A stretch of DNA of 64,000 bases from Asterias rubens (Eukaryota; Echinodermata; Asteroidea; Forcipulatida; Asteriidae): contig NC_047070.1 of the NCBI RefSeq assembly GCF_902459465.1, forward strand, positions 15,154,156 through 15,218,155, given 5' to 3'. Positions 46,380-56,590 of this stretch are shown here, piece by piece; position 1 is the stretch's first letter; each line of letters starts with the position of its first letter. The translations under genes and the position numbers were made by a program. The notes under the pieces are model-generated. The model was not told where the DNA came from. It saw only the letters and a list, made by a program, of their open reading frames with translations, and made no database searches.

Positions 46380-46597
46380 GTCATGCCGTAGATCCCTTAT
46401 GTCGTCGCCGCTCAGCCATGGACAACGAACTCCCCCGGCAGGAACTGGTCAAATGCGTCGTGGTCGGAGACAGCTCCACCGGCAAGACGCGTCTCATTGT
46501 CGCCCGGGCAACCAAGAGTGCGATGACTAGAGCGCAGCTATTCCAGACGCATAAACCGTCCGTATGGGCCATTGATCAGTACCATAGATGTCAAGAA
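46380..46597 (+). CDS. RHOBTB: RhoBTB exon 1: start codon and P-loop
   Basis: The acceptor ATCTATCTTCAG precedes 38 bp of 5' UTR, so at least one non-coding exon lies upstream. ATG is at 46418. It encodes [19 protein letters not shown] and [17 protein letters not shown], and ends in phase 0 at GTAGGT. Confidence 0.94.
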
Positions 46598-49500
46598 GTA
46601 GGTTGAACAGGTTACCAGCGAAAACTATAATGAAAATACACTGAATTCGTACCTGGTTCCCAACAAAATGAGAAAATAGTGAGAGAAAAAACATGCACAA
46701 TTTTCAACATGTAAACACATTGTTATTGATTTGATTTGTAACAGCCAAAATCAGTTTTTTATTATAGGTATTCAGATACAGTTTTATCTTCATTTCATAA
46801 AGAAATATTTTATACAGGGGAAAAAATGGTTCCAGTATGAATTTCATAAAGCTTTCAGACTAAAGTTAAAAGGTGATGTTTTTCCATTATTACCGATACT
46901 CCTACCTTTTTAATATAAATTTCATACATTTTTAGAAAAGCAGACACCCTAGAACTGTTTTGGGGGGGTTTACATTATGGAAATGATATGGAATAAGTAA
47001 GAAAATAAGTAAGAACCGTGACTGTTCAAATTTTTCAACATTTATTTTTGTAGACGGCCATCTATGCAATTCAGACTGTGACTGCACCCACCCTTAACGT
47101 CATTCTCTCTCATCAGCATATCTTGTAACGCTTATTCAATTATCCAGTCAGAAGTGGACTTCAAATTGAATTGTGATTTCCTCTAACATGTGTTTCTTTG
47201 GGGCCCTGGTTTGGTTTGTTTTAATGTAGGTGCTCGAGAATTCCTGGGAGGTCGTGGACGGAGTCAGTGTGACACTGCGATTATGGGACACGTTCGGAGA
47301 TCATGAGAAGGACCGACGATTCGCCTATGGGAGGTAGGTGGTGGTCCCCCCCTCCCCGCAAGCACAATAAATAAAACAAACAAAGGAGAGCAAGTTAAGC
47401 TGTTTTAAAAAGGTGTTTTTGGAGCTGTTCCCGTTTTTAGGGATTGAGAACTGATGGAGGAAAAAATATAATAAAGCTAAGAAGTGCGAGTCAGGCGCCA
47501 TACAGAAAAACAAGGAAACCACTCAAACAAAGAAAATGTTTTTGTTTTGTTGTATTTCACTTTCAGAGTCCTTCTGATTGTCATATGTTTCAATGAAACC
47601 AAATATTGGTTTATTACTCTTGAAAACGAAATTGATCAATGAAGATTAAATTTGTATTTTATACATAATAAATTGGTTCAAAAAAACATTTTCATCAAAA
47701 TTAAAAAATTAGGGATGAGGATGCTTATAAAGTGATGTGAATCTTGCAAATCTCTCAAATGTCAGAGTGGAACTTGTTTATCATAAAATCAGAAGTTATT
47801 TACCAATTAGCCTGGCCTTTTTGTCTTGAATATACAATTGTATGAACCTGTCTAACAGTTGTTTTCTTTTGGGCCTTTTTTCCCTTATCCAGAGCTGACG
47901 TGGTCCTCTTGCTCTTCTCAGTCGCTGATGCCGTCTCTCTAAGAAACACAGCTCGCGTCTGGCTCCCGGAAATACGTCATTTCTGCCCCCGAGCTCCCAT
48001 CATTCTCTGCGGAACAAAGAACGACCTGCGATATGCAGACCTTGAAGCATTACTCAAAGAGCGAGGGCCAGTGAGGTGCGTTTTTATCTGCCTGGAATTT
48101 CGGTTGATGTACTTTTTGTCAAACATAAACCCTCTAGTGGTAAAAAACGACTTTGTGTATGCTATAACTGTGAAAAGAAATTATTTGAGGTTGAACAAAG
48201 ACAAATTGACCAGAGCAAGATTTGAGCCAATGACACTCTTCCAACAGAGCTATCTAGCCCTATGGTGGCAGTCTCCCGATTGTGTCAATATATTTGTTCG
48301 GAGGTGCCTGTCAGCCAGGGATCACACCCAAGCATTCGATACAACTTTGAAAGCGGCAGCCAGGGGACCACCTTAAGCGGATGCATCTTTTTTATTTCAG
48401 ACCTACATGTATTTATTTTCAGGTTTCCAGCAACAATTGGGAAAGTTGAGATCTTTTTTAAACCTAAGAGTACTAGTAGTGGCCAAGGCCATCTCTGAAA
48501 TCTCATGACACATGTATTCCTTGTTACTTCTACAGCCACCACTGTACCAGGCACCGACCGTTCGACCCAAAGGGTATCGTGTCGCCCAAAGAGGGACGTC
48601 AGATAGCTAAGGAGATCAATGCATTCTATTACGAGACCAGTGCGTACACTCTCTATGGTGTGGAAGAGGTCTTTGATAATGTGGTTCGAGCGGCGCTCAT
48701 TGCAAGGAGACAGCATCGCTTCTGGCAATCCAACCTTAAAAAGGTACGTTACTGTTGTATCCAGTTGAAGGGGCTGTGTCGTCATGATCAAAGCAGGCCG
48801 GTAGCTGTACATTGAACTATACGCCTCTCTTAATATTTATGCATGAGGTACGTCCAATGCTAACCCAAAACGAGGCAATGGGTGCAGCCATTGCAAGTGA
48901 TGGGGGACTTGTGCCCATAGCCTCATTTTGGGTAAGAATTATGACGTCATGCATAAATATTAAGAGAGGCGTATGAACCCTCACCAAGTTACTGTACTAG
49001 CACGCCCTCTTACTGCATCAAATACGAATGGAGATAGTTCAATTCCATGAACTGCCACTGGCCTACTTTGATCATGACGCCACTTGTAATGGCTTATGCT
49101 CAAACAAAATTTTCATCCAATTTCTGAACCTCAGACCCCTATCCTTTCACTTTTCATATAACCATCGTTGTTACTGTTCATTATAGTGTGGTGGTTAGAC
49201 TGCAGGACTTGCAACTACTATGTTGTGGGTTCAGATCCCCCAAGCTAACCGCTGATTTTACAATGGCTTGAATAAGTATTGTCGCCCAGTTACTAGATCA
49301 CAATTTCTTGATTTGTGCAATTCATAATCATAGGGTTAAACCAATGTTTGCATGGGAGAGATTGGCTGTCTCCCCTTGTGGGAGTTTTGGGAGTTCCCTT
49401 GATGGGAAGATAATCTCATTCAAAAAATACCCACATGCCCTCACAGACTTCAATTTAATTCCTGGCATTCATTGGCAGCCTCTTGGTGGCGCTCTTTATT

Positions 49501-52500
49501 GTAAAGTTTTCATATGGGAGCTGTGAATTTATAGCCCCTTTAAGGCGCATAGTTGACATTGCTATGGTAGCTCATAGGTTTATTCAGCGATACTCTCTAA
49601 TCAGGAGCTGTCTACCAGTGATTTAATATTCTGCATTCCTTGAGCTTGAAATATCCAACTTGAAAGATTGGGAGTCAAATTTGTCCTTTATTGTGCCTTT
49701 AGGCCATGTAATCTTCGCCTAAAGTATTTCAGAAATGTGGGGCTTGACACTTTGCTTGAAGACACTTAGGACATTCATGTACTCGCTCATCTGATGACCT
49801 GGGCCCAATTTCATGGCTCTGCTCTCCCAAAGCAAAGAATCACCGCTTATGTAAGCAGGGAATTCAGCGCTTACGTCAAGCGTCTTTCATGGGTTGGTAG
49901 AGGCTTTTTCGACAATATTTTTGCGGCATCCAAAATCGGAGCGAGCAGGGACTAGCAACATGTTGGTTGTTGTGTTTGGCCAAACTTATTATTATTATTA
50001 CCAAGCTCTTGACTCGGAAGGAACAGACTGACATTCAGTTTAGTCTTTGTTACTTTGAAATTGTAATTAACAGACAAACTGCTTCCCTTTCAATTCAATA
50101 CTTTCTTTCCTTTCCATGTTCAGGTTCAGAGGCCGTTGCCTCAAGCCCCTTACTTGCCACCTTGCCCCATTGAGCCAAGAATCACCGTCCCTCCATCCAC
50201 GTACGACAAAGACATCTCCAGTATGCTGAGGGACCTTACATGTGCGGATGTGACGTTTGTCGTCCAGGGAGAATACATTCACGCTCATAAGGTACTAACA
50301 CCAGAGCCCACTTTCATAGAACTGCTTAAGCAGAAAATATCGCTTAAAATAGTTTCTGCTCAGCAAATATCAGCAGGATCCAAACCACTGATTGTACATG
50401 AGAGGTGGTTTTATGGTTGGTAGCCATAATTTGGTGACCTTAATTTTGCTATGCTTAGCTACTTTTTGTGTTGAAGTAGCTGTATGAAATTTGGCCCTTA
50501 GAGGTGATTAAAGGCAGCGGACACTATTGGTAATTTCTCAAAATAATTATTAGCATAAAACCTTTCTTGGTAACGAGTAGTGGGGAGCTATTGATAGTAT
50601 AAAACATTGTGAGAAACGGCTTCCTCTGAAGTAATATAGTTTTCGAGAAAGATGTAATTTTCCACGAATTTGATTTCGAGACCTCAGATTTAGAATTTGA
50701 GGTCTCGAAATCAAGCAATATATATGAAAGCACACAACTTCAGGTGATAGGGGTGTTTTTTCTTTCATTATTACCTCGCAACTTTTACGACCGATTGGGC
50801 TCAAATTTTCACAGGTTTGTTATTTTATGCATATGTTGAGATACACCAAGTGAGGAGACTGGTCTATTGACAATGACCAATGGTGTCCAGTGTCTTTAAG
50901 CACAAAATATAGCTAAGCACAAACCAAATGTCACATGCACCACTTCTGACTAGTATACTGCTAACTTTTGCCTAGCAAAATTTTCTGCTTTTAAAAGCAG
51001 CTCTATGATATTGGACCATCGTTTTGAACCCTCTCAATGAGAAATAGTTCTAAACCAGTTATGGCTCCAACAATTTTGAAAGTGAAATATTTAGTGTGTC
51101 AGAGTTCATCAGATATTGTATGTCTTAGGGCCATTCAGAAAATGTAACACAAAAAAGTAACAATAATTTCTTCTTTAAATTTGGGAATGAGTAGGGTGAA
51201 ACCAATAACTGAAATTCAAAATTTTATTTGATTTAACAATTGTGAAAGAGGAAGCAAAATACCAGAGTTGGCCAAGATCGCCAGTTTCATTCCTGATTTA
51301 ACTACAAGGTTGTTTGTTCAAGCCAGGAAAAGCCATTGAAAACTACTGATGTTCGGGATCTTTGATCTAAGATATCTGGTTCATTATGAAGCAATACTTT
51401 GTTCTTCAGTGTAAAGATTATATTATAAAACTTTTTAATTTTTTAAAATATTTATCAAATTTGTTTAACATTGACGTTTCTGAATGGCCCCTAAACACAT
51501 ATAATAATAAATAATAAAATAATAAAATGGACCTTGGTCCAGCGCATCAGTTGTAGTTTCTAACAACTATCTGTTTGTTTAAATACATCTTGATTTTTGT
51601 TAATGAACCTTTCCTTCAGCTCACTCCAATAATGGTGGCCAGCAACCGACCTGGTATGTCATTAACACGCAGTCATGATCAGCTCCCCACACTGTAATTG
51701 CCTAATGGTAGTCTATGAAATGACTATGATTCTTAACTTTGGTTTTTTACCCTTACCTGATGTGGGTTTGCACTGTATACTCCGCAGTTCTGTGAAAAAA
51801 GAATCACAGATTACTTGGGTGGGACTCAAACCCATGACCTTTGCAATTCTAGAGCAAATGTCTTACCAACTAGACCACTGAGATTGCCTGGTAGCTAAAG
51901 GCATTCTGATTCCTATATTTTAGCAGAGGGTACCGCAACGATTAATGATTCTGACTATGATTCACAGACTATAAATCTATCTTTGTGTTCAAGGTGAGCC
52001 TCATAGCAGCCTCATCTGTCTTCCACGATCTCTTCATGCTGGACCTCTCCGACCAGTTGGACAGCTCCGCATCTCAAGACAAAGAGAGCTCTAATAAAGA
52101 CAGCCATTTGTACGGCCACCAGCACTGGTCAAGTCCTGTCTCTGTCCCGCAACAGCTCATGTCCACCTCGCCGGACATCATCGAAACCCCACCAGACAAC
52201 TCATCCCATCATCACCAAAGCAACTGCGATAGAGACCGAGTCCTCATGGAGGATGGATGCATGAGCATCTCCCCGAATGGGAACACCTGTGTGATTTCCG
52301 CCCCCGCCAAAGAGACCCCTCCCGCTGTGCTCCCTGACGAGGAGGACGACAGAACTGATTTCGAGGAGTCGATGGAGAGAGTCGATGATGTCAATGTGCC
52401 AACAGTAGAGGCTACCATTGTGCCTATGAGTTTAAGATACCTCCCCGGGAAGGTGATGAACCACCCGGCCTTCCATTCGATTCATCTGCAGCAGGCGGAG

Positions 52501-55192
52501 GACCTGATCACCGGGAGGCCCAAGCTGCGTAGCGTGGTCGTCCTGAACTGTAAGATCACCCCGGACGCATTCAGGGCGGTGCTGTGGTTCCTCTACACGG
52601 GCTCCCTCAACACAGAGAAGTGTGCTAACCTGAGCGACGTGATCACAGCGGCGTCGCTGTTGGACTTGCCGGACGTGGTGTCGGCCATCGCGAACATTAA
52701 ACACCAGGAGGAGTATATGAACCTGGAGATTGCCGAGGCCTTTCTAGACAGGCGGAGAGATCGGTTCAGGGAGCTGTTTGCCGACAAGGGATTCTTATCA
52801 GGTGATTATTAGATGGCGGAGAGAGTTCCAAGTACATTTATATATTTTTTATTCACCAAGGGATTGTTATTACTAATTTGATGTACAAATTTTACATCAC
52901 ATATTCTATCCGACTAATAAGTCTATATTTGAACACAATATTACACAGAGTTTATAGTTATTCTTATTCAACTGAAAAAAAATACACGACCACCTGACTT
53001 GGCCAGTCAATAGTTTACTAGCACGACACTAAAACATCTGGCCTCGAGCCTGTGGTCCAGTATAAAATGCAAACCTTGAATTGGATCAGATAAGTATTTC
53101 AGCGGGTGAACATGGACCAGCCTAGATGAACGCCAGAATATTCCATTGGGTTGTGTAATATCGATCCCAAATTTTGGCAAAAGTTACAGTCAAGCAGAGC
53201 ATCTGGCAGTCGTCTGGATTGCGAGCAATCGCCTTCCCAAATTGTCTTTCGCCACATGACTGTACCTGCTTGTTGAAACGCTCCCGCTTGTTGAGACGCA
53301 ACCTTTTGCGCCAATTTGGCTGTCGGTGCTGCAAAAGGAGTTGAGATGGTTTCAGGAGTTTTGAAGGCCCACATGATACAATGTTTAAAAAGTTACGAAT
53401 CACTGCTTATTATTAGTAGTAAATATTTATATGTGTATGGTTGTAGACATGGTGATCAAGCTTGACGATGGAGCAGTTATAACTCACATGAGTCTATTGA
53501 TGGTGCGCTGTGACCCAATGCTTGCCATGCTCAGTCGCCACTTCAAAGAACGATCTCATCAAGAGGTATGTACAACTCATTCAAGAACTCGCCACTTCCA
53601 CCCTTCTCTAACCCTTTTCTAAACATCAACGTCTTCATCAGGTTACTACGCTTGTACCCCCTCTTCCTTACCATTAGTGACTTGAGCCGATTGCACTTAT
53701 AACCCCTCTTCTTTACCATGGATGATGTTAGTCTACTGCACTCACCTGATTATATTTTTTCCATGCTAAGTTTCAAATCCTGCTTATTACGCATTTTTCG
53801 TTCTAAAATGAAATTTGCAGAGTGATAATATTGTCTGTGAGATTTGAGGGAGTCCCCTTGATCCACTAAAGCAAAAGTAGTAGTTCTGGCCGATTTTCTA
53901 CCTTTTGCCCAAGTAGGCTAGTGTTTAAAAAGCAGGACATTTCGTTTCAGAACTGAGAAGTCTCCCGAATTCCAAAAATCTACTCTGCTATAGTAGAATA
54001 TAAAGCGAGACAAGTTCTCAAAAGAACATAATCTACCTAGCATGTACAATGTAGATACACACATGGTGTTACTGCAAACCAAATATATATTGATAATATT
54101 GTTACTTTGTAAACTGAAACACACAATAAAGTTTGTCAAATCTTTGTGGTCTCACAAACAGGTGGTCTTGATCGGTTTCAAGAAGAACACCTTCAAGGCA
54201 GTACTGGTGTACCTCTACACGGACCAGTTTCCAGACCAGCTGACCCGTAGCGAGATGCTATCCGTCATCGAGGTGGCTAACTTCCTGTGTCTACCCAGGC
54301 TGGTGGCGCTGGCCGAGCAACGCCTGGTGCAGAGCTTCCAGGGGGACGCAACGGGCGAGTGCGATATCGGAGAGAGTATCTCATGTCTATTAGAGACATG
54401 TAAGGTAAATGAGAAAGGTGGCTCAAAGTCTGTAGGAATCTAAGAACAAAATATCACATGATATAAATAGTAACAACTAGTTCTTATATAGTGCATTTAA
54501 AGATAACCGATCAATGTGCTCTACATTAGTGCCCTGGTCATTGAGCCATTAACATAAAGTTTCTCAGCTCCCTGTGGAGTATACAGCACAAGCTGCTGTG
54601 GCCCTCCAGGAAGGCTTTTTCATACACAATATCAACCTCTACCCTTGCCGATACCCATTTATACCCTAGGGTCAAGGGAAGCATTTATAGTGAAGTGTCT
54701 TGCTCAGGGACACAAGTGTCATGACCGGGATTCAAAGCTACACCCCAATGGCCCCAAAACAGAATTTGAATTTGATGCTCCAAACCAATCGGCCATGAAA
54801 TCGTAGTTCTCATACCTATTTTTCATCATGTGAACTTGGTTCACGCAGTTCAAAGTACTTTGAGTTGTTACTGACAGTTAATGTGATGAGCAGACTGCAA
54901 ACTTTTCACTAAATTCGACATTTTTACACCCAATCTTTCCTGATCTCAGTTACACAATGCAGACCAGCTATACCATTGGTGTGTCCACCACATGGCAATC
55001 CACTACGATGACATCATGAAGAAGCACCCCCGCCTCCTGCGCGAGATTAGCCAAGAGGTCTGTAAGCAGATCCACTGCCAGCGCTGGCCACCAGTCTACT
55101 ATCTTCAGGAAGCCGAAGAATACGAGCAGCAGCAACGAGAGAAGAAACGCCTCGCCGATCGCGCAAAGAAACACAAATGGTGTCTAAAGTAA
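46380..55192 (+). CDS. RHOBTB: RhoBTB atypical Rho GTPase with two BTB domains (multi-exon gene)
   Basis: Coding exons are 46418-46597, 47230-47333, 47893-48075, 48536-48743, 50124-50291, 51994-52801, 53447-53565, 54162-54404 and 54950-55192, phases consistent, 751 residues. Residues 1-225 are a Rho-like GTPase: G1 GDSSTGKT (17-24), WAIDQY, a noncanonical G3 DTFGDHEKD (80-88), G4 TKND (136-139) and ETSA. A proline-rich linker follows. The first BTB starts around [17 protein letters not shown] and is interrupted by an acidic, Ser/His-rich insert of about 150 residues before [16 protein letters not shown]. The second BTB starts at [10 protein letters not shown] (about 550). The last 80 residues are the RhoBTB C-terminal region ([14 protein letters not shown]). 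RhoBTB proteins are Cullin-3 adaptors; family knowledge, not shown here. It ends KWCLK without a CAAX prenylation box. Confidence 0.96.
47230..47333 (+). CDS. RHOBTB: RhoBTB exon 2: switch II-like [11 protein letters not shown]
   Basis: The acceptor is TTTTAATGTAG and the donor GGGAG|GTAGGT. It encodes [20 protein letters not shown], the family form of the G3 motif, in which the Gly-Gln of ordinary Rho GTPases is absent. It ends with two bases of a split Arg. Confidence 0.95.
47893..48075 (+). CDS. RHOBTB: RhoBTB exon 3: G4 motif
   Basis: The acceptor is CTTATCCAG and the donor CAGTGAG|GTGCGT. It encodes [36 protein letters not shown] and [13 protein letters not shown]. The TKND keeps the usual Thr-Lys-x-Asp base-recognition motif. 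Confidence 0.95.
48211..48375 (-). repeat. tRNA-derived SINE in RhoBTB intron 3
   Basis: On the minus strand it reads GGTCCCCTGGCTGCCGCTTT at one end and AGGGCTAGATAGCTCTGTTG at the other. The body GGGTGTGATCCCTGGCTGAC matches a plus-sense piece at 15285-15350. Confidence 0.6.
48536..48743 (+). CDS. RHOBTB: RhoBTB exon 4: end of GTPase domain
   Basis: The acceptor is TTACTTCTACAG and the donor AAAAAG|GTACGT. It encodes [39 protein letters not shown] and [13 protein letters not shown], matching the last helices of RhoBTB GTPase domains. Confidence 0.95.
48819..48974. mobile_element. MITE with 28-bp perfect inverted ends, RhoBTB intron 4
   Basis: The left end ATACGCCTCTCTTAATATTT (then ATGCATGA) is the exact complement of the right end ending at 48974. 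The interior also folds: CTAACCCAAAACGAGGCAATGGG pairs imperfectly with CCCATAGCCTCATTTTGGGT. A perfect CRE TGACGTCA is at 48942-48949. Flanks share TGAAC (about 48813 and 48974), a possible 5-bp target duplication. Confidence 0.9.
49186..49425 (+). repeat. SINE-like sequences in RhoBTB intron 4
   Basis: GTGGTGGTTAGACTGCAGGA and TGTGGGTTCAGATCCCCC (49189-49240) resemble tRNA A and B boxes. A CCCCTTGTGGGAGTTTTGGG and CCCTTGATGGGAAGAT block (49373-49411) matches the repeat at 40765. Confidence 0.55.
49801..49917 (+). mobile_element. Family 6 element, left part
   Basis: GGGCCCAATTTCATGGCTCT then GCTCTCCC, CAAAGAATCACCGCTTA and CGCTTACGTCAAGCGTCTTT match the left half of the element at 44165. 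Confidence 0.75.
50124..50291 (+). CDS. RHOBTB: RhoBTB exon 5: linker and start of first BTB domain
   Basis: The acceptor is TTCCATGTTCAG and the donor CATAAG|GTACTA. It encodes a proline-rich linker ([18 protein letters not shown]) and [17 protein letters not shown], the first strands of BTB1. Phase is 0 at both ends. Confidence 0.95.
50304..50499. mobile_element. MITE family 3, just inside RhoBTB intron 5
   Basis: CACTTTCATAGAACTGCTTA then AGCAGAAAATATCGCTTAAA; right end AAGTAGCTGTATGAAATTTG then GCCC. It starts about 12 bp after the exon 5 donor. Confidence 0.75.
50508..50899 (+). mobile_element. MITE family 1, in RhoBTB intron 5
   Basis: Ends TTAAAGGCAGCGGACACTAT and GGTGTCCAGTGTCTTTAA. 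It has the GAGACCTCAGATTTAGAATT palindrome. It sits between one complete family 3 copy and a second that lacks its left end. Confidence 0.92.
50896..51018. mobile_element. MITE family 3, left end missing
   Basis: It starts TTAAGCACAAAATATAGCTA directly at the right TTAA of the family 1 copy and runs to AAAGCAGCTCTATGATATTG then GACC. Family 1 appears to have inserted at the TTAA of its CTGCTTAAGCAC segment. Confidence 0.7.
51737..51896 (-). repeat. tRNA-derived SINE in RhoBTB intron 5
   Basis: On the minus strand it has AGTGGTCTAGTTGGTAAGAC (A box region) and GGGTTTGAGTCCCACCC (B box), about 35 bp apart. The tail with GTGAAAAAAGAATCACAG resembles the flank of the copy at 15645. Confidence 0.72.
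51994..52801 (+). CDS. RHOBTB: RhoBTB exon 6: BTB1 with large insert
   Basis: The acceptor is TTGTGTTCAAG and the donor TTATCAG|GTGATT. It encodes [16 protein letters not shown], an insert rich in Ser, His, Asp and Glu (for example [19 protein letters not shown]), then [18 protein letters not shown] and a helical end. The insert in BTB1 is a RhoBTB hallmark. The exon has much higher GC than its introns. Confidence 0.96.
53447..53565 (+). CDS. RHOBTB: RhoBTB exon 7: start of second BTB domain
   Basis: The acceptor is GTATGGTTGTAG and the donor CAAGAG|GTATGT. It encodes [20 protein letters not shown] and [19 protein letters not shown], which aligns with DVTFKLDDG.ISAHK.LL of RhoBTB proteins. 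Confidence 0.95.
54162..54404 (+). CDS. RHOBTB: RhoBTB exon 8: second BTB domain core
   Basis: The acceptor is CTCACAAACAG and the donor TGTAAG|GTAAAT. It encodes [14 protein letters not shown] and [20 protein letters not shown], the helices that close BTB2 and start its 3-box-like part. Confidence 0.96.
54465..54810. repeat. Dispersed SINE-like repeat family 5, RhoBTB intron 8
   Basis: Collinear with 31130-31480 (GTGCCCTGGTCATTG, CTCAGCTCCCTGTGG, ATCAACCTCTACCCTTGC, CAAGTGTCATGACCGGGATT). Confidence 0.75.
54950..55192 (+). CDS. RHOBTB: RhoBTB exon 9: C-terminal region and stop
   Basis: The acceptor is CTGATCTCAG. It encodes [40 protein letters not shown] and ends KKHKWCLK with TAA at 55190-55192. 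The Arg-Trp-Pro-Pro-Val-x-Tyr-Leu motif is diagnostic of RhoBTB1/2. Confidence 0.96.
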   Translation, partial: LHNADQLYHWCVHHMAIHYDDIMKKHPRLLREISQEVCKQIHCQRWPPVYYLQEAEEYEQQQREKKRLADRAKKHKWCLK

Positions 55193-55734
55193 AACCTCTC
55201 CTCTCTCGGTACGGTCAATGTGTAACAACTTCAGGAAAACTTGTTGTCGATAACTTTACTTTTCCTTTTTTGGACCATTGATTTGTGAATCGCAAACAAA
55301 AACCCAAAACCACCAGTCAATTCTCAGGTCACTTGATTTCTCTCACATCTTTTATGGCGATTATGATAATGGTAATGATGATTATGATGGGGAATCCTTG
55401 TCATTTAAATAGGCTCATTGCTTAATCTGCTGATTCGGCTGTATTAGCTGATCTAGATCTTGGTCAACATTATGTTGTTAGAGTCTCATGTTGCATGAAA
55501 AGCTACAATAAGCGCGGGAGTGGGGGGGTGCGTTTCATCAAGCCAGCCTTCCAACAGAAGAGCTCTTTAAACTTGCTTGTAGAATCCATTTGTGACCAAG
55601 TCAGGAACATGCCATAGACCAATTTCATTGTCACCATCTTACAAAGAAACCTCCCCTATTGGCTGAAGTGAAAAGTCTTCTTAATGCATGCAACCAACCT
55701 TGCCAGAAATACCGAGGCACGCCACCTTTTCTGG

Positions 55735-55840
55735 ACCATACAGAGTCCTTCATTTTGCAGCACAGGACCTATGGTTTACGTCCCATCTGAAGGACGAAGC
55801 AATAATGTTCAGTGTATTGCACTTAGCATAACCTAGGACT
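55735..55840 (-). repeat. SINE body fragment
   Basis: GGTTTACGTCCCATCTGAAG is the complement of the CTTCGGATGGGACATAAA block of the SINE at 32170. Confidence 0.6.
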
Positions 55841-55852
55841 TTTCGCTTGTGA

Positions 55853-55985
55853 GTGAGCGTACATCACGCTGCTAAAGCATTCTTCGCTTATACAGCTAGT
55901 TCAGAAATGGAGCCTAGTCTGCAAGTGGAGAATGGTGATTGTAAGGGCAGAAATCTGTGATAAGCAGAGCTATGAAACTTGTTTC
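55853..55985 (-). mobile_element. Family 6 element, right part
   Basis: TTCTTCGCTTATACAGCTAG, CTAGTCTGCAAGTGGAGAAT and AAGCAGAGCTATGAAAC match the right half of the element split at 44813. Confidence 0.65.
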
Positions 55986-56404
55986 AATTGCTTATTTACA
56001 AACAGGAGTATGAAATGGGGTAGAAACAGTACCCGTGTATCAACTAATATTTGCAGTTTCTTAAACAATATCATCTCTTTTATTTGACTGTTTTATTGTG
56101 TTGATTTTTCACATGTACATGTAGGCTCAATGGTAAACTGGCCACAATTGCCAATACAGTATTACTGTTAACACTTATAGACTGTGCAAGTCCCACTTTC
56201 CCAACGACAAAATAGAATTTCTATAGTCATAAACTCTGTTTAACTTAACAGCAGAATCCTGCACACTTAAAACTCAATATGGTTGAGAACAAGTTGGTTT
56301 GTGAAGTTTGAATGCACGCAAGACTTACATATAGTCTATTAAGCCTTTGCAATTCCAGCTTGAGTTCAGGCTTGAATTCCTCAAGGTTATGGCCTGTGTT
56401 GCCC

Positions 56405-56590
56405 AGAGCCCAATTTCATAGAGCAGCTTAAAGCACACAAAGGAGTTAAGCATAACCAAATTATGCTTACCAGAACAAGACTACCAGCCAAACTACCATG
56501 TCACATGTACCATTTGAGCCTGGTATCCTGCTCATTTCTGCTAAGCAGAAAACTACTAAGTAATGTTATCTGCTCTATGAAATTGGTTCT
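56405..56590. mobile_element. MITE family 3, nearly complete
   Basis: Left end AGCCCAATTTCATAGAGCAG; right end CTGCTCTATGAAATTGGTTC. Middle: ACTACCAGCCAAACTACCAT, GGTATCCTGCTCATTTCTGC and TAAGCAGAAAA. Confidence 0.85.
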
